A DNA stretch of 16,605 bases from JAICTV01 sp035634055 (GTDB taxonomy: Bacteria > Planctomycetota > Phycisphaerae > Tepidisphaerales > Tepidisphaeraceae): the NCBI GenBank assembly GCA_035634055.1, contig DASQDR010000074.1:1-16605 (forward strand). The letters are read 5' to 3'. Every line of letters starts with the position of its first letter. Position 1 is the first letter of the stretch. Under the pieces are notes generated by a model, which did no database searches, was not told where the DNA came from, and saw nothing but the letters and a program-made list of their open reading frames with translations. This document shows, piece after piece, positions 16,241 to 16,605 of the stretch. The position numbers and the translations under genes are program-made.

Positions 16241-16403
16241 GCAAAACGAACCCAATTCCCCGCCCGCGCCGGGAGTTGAAATCGCGAAAGCGAAACCCAA
16301 TCCTGGGCAGCGGACCGTGCTCGCGAGTGAATTGGCGAAAACGAACCCGATCGCCCCCCGGATTGGGGTTCGAAAGCGAAAACGCGAAAACGAACCCAAT
16401 TCC
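16241..16403. repeat. Four spaced copies of a GCGAAAACGAACCCAATTCC repeat
   Basis: Copies start at 16241, 16284, 16334 and 16384 (spacing 43, 50, 50). The 20-base consensus is GCGAAAACGAACCCAATTCC with two to four differences per copy. A partial inverted copy (GATTGGGGTTCG) lies at 16361-16372. The inter-copy sequences differ from one another. Confidence 0.75.
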
Positions 16404-16468
16404 GCCGCAAGTGCCGGCCCGGCAGGGGGTTTCAAGGGCTGCGGGTGTTGTGGCGCACCCCCGACCGC

Positions 16469-16605
16469 TCACCGGAAGAACGCCTCCGGGCGGCGCTCCA
16501 GGGCGTCCTTCAGCCGGGGCAGGTGGTCGGAGAGGAACGGCCTGGGCAGGTCATTGGGGTCGAACCACGCGACGGCGGACGATTCCTCGGTGTGGCGCAG
16601 TTGCC
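16469..16605 (-). CDS. Nudix hydrolase, C-terminal part, truncated by the window edge
   Basis: On the minus strand an open frame enters at 16605 and ends with TGA at 16469-16471. The last 45 codons encode an ending typical of Nudix (MutT-like) hydrolases: TEESSAVAWFDPNDLP, then a PFLSDHLPRLKDAL helix and PEAFFR at the C-terminus. The Nudix box (GX5EX7REUXEEXGU), which would lie about 60-80 residues upstream, is outside the window. Nudix enzymes cleave nucleoside diphosphates linked to another group, such as sugar nucleotides, NADH or oxidised dNTPs. The substrate cannot be told. Confidence 0.72.
   Translation of the reverse strand, partial: QLRHTEESSAVAWFDPNDLPRPFLSDHLPRLKDALERRPEAFFR

Larger units (their letters stand above)
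16010..16468. other. Gene-free stretch with hairpin, boxA-like motif and repeats
   Basis: A perfect 12-base GC palindrome (16033-16044) just after the upstream gene may help end transcription. It is followed by a purine/pyrimidine hairpin (16146-16176), a boxA-like motif (16181-16192) and four spaced repeats (16241-16403). Open frames on the minus strand here repeat GFVFA/GSFC-like peptides and are by-products of the repeats. Confidence 0.65.

Noticed and set aside
16241..16403. Possible CRISPR array
   Set aside because: Only four copies, each with differences, unequal spacing, a partial inverted copy and no cas genes nearby. Better described as a dispersed repeat family.
14519..16435. Minus-strand frame of about 640 codons
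   Set aside because: It runs across the dihydrouridine synthase, a small gene and the repeat block. Its repeated GFVFA-like peptides come from the DNA repeats.

Overview
The window is GC-rich (by eye about two thirds G+C) bacterial chromosome and most likely comes from a planctomycete, probably the Phycisphaerae side of that phylum. The basis is: a secreted trypsin-like protease ending in a VPEP-type PEP-CTERM tail, a zinc-ribbon/DUF4159 membrane protein, a stand-alone DsbD N-terminal-domain protein paired with a single-cysteine redoxin, and several families of intergenic repeats of the kind seen in such genomes. This taxonomic call is inference; no rRNA gene body lies inside the window.

Layout. 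1-ca. 560: gene-free control region reading leftward (minus strand), with two sigma70-type promoters, an AT-rich upstream element, a boxA antitermination motif and a folded leader; it most likely serves an rRNA operon starting just off the left edge. 699-3611 (+): large membrane-anchored DUF4159 protein. 3701-4942 (+): HAD phosphatase of the GmhB type with a two-helix membrane tail. 4943-5250: 3'-3' gap with a long palindromic element and a textbook terminator. 5251-6773 (-): two-gene operon of a DsbD-N-like exported protein and an exported redoxin. 6925-7665 (+): HNH endonuclease with its own terminator. 7756-8139 (-): small stress-type protein. 8437-9435 (+): PEP-CTERM serine protease. 9436-9670: second copy of the palindromic element, again between convergent genes. 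9671-10369 (-): AlkA-type DNA glycosylase. 10492-10971 (+): unknown protein built from an internal duplication. 11231-13513 (+): nitrite/sulfite reductase behind a strong promoter, followed by a companion gene of unknown function (13676-14278). 14279-14638: tandem-repeat-rich gap. 14639-15688 (+): tRNA-dihydrouridine synthase, then a small unknown protein (15740-16009). 16010-16468: gene-free stretch with a hairpin, a second boxA-like motif and four copies of a roughly 50-bp-spaced repeat. 16469-16605 (-): 3' end of a Nudix hydrolase that runs off the right edge.

How the genes fit together. Most are single transcription units for housekeeping work: DNA repair (AlkA-type glycosylase, Nudix), tRNA modification, envelope work and assimilatory reduction of nitrite or sulfite. 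The two clear functional pairs are the DsbD-N protein with the redoxin (thiol-disulfide chemistry outside the cytoplasm) and the siroheme reductase with its downstream companion. I see no defence system, prophage, insertion sequence or CRISPR array. The most unusual content is non-coding: a matched pair of long palindromes, three tandem-repeat arrays with different unit lengths, and the hairpin/boxA/repeat block near the right end.
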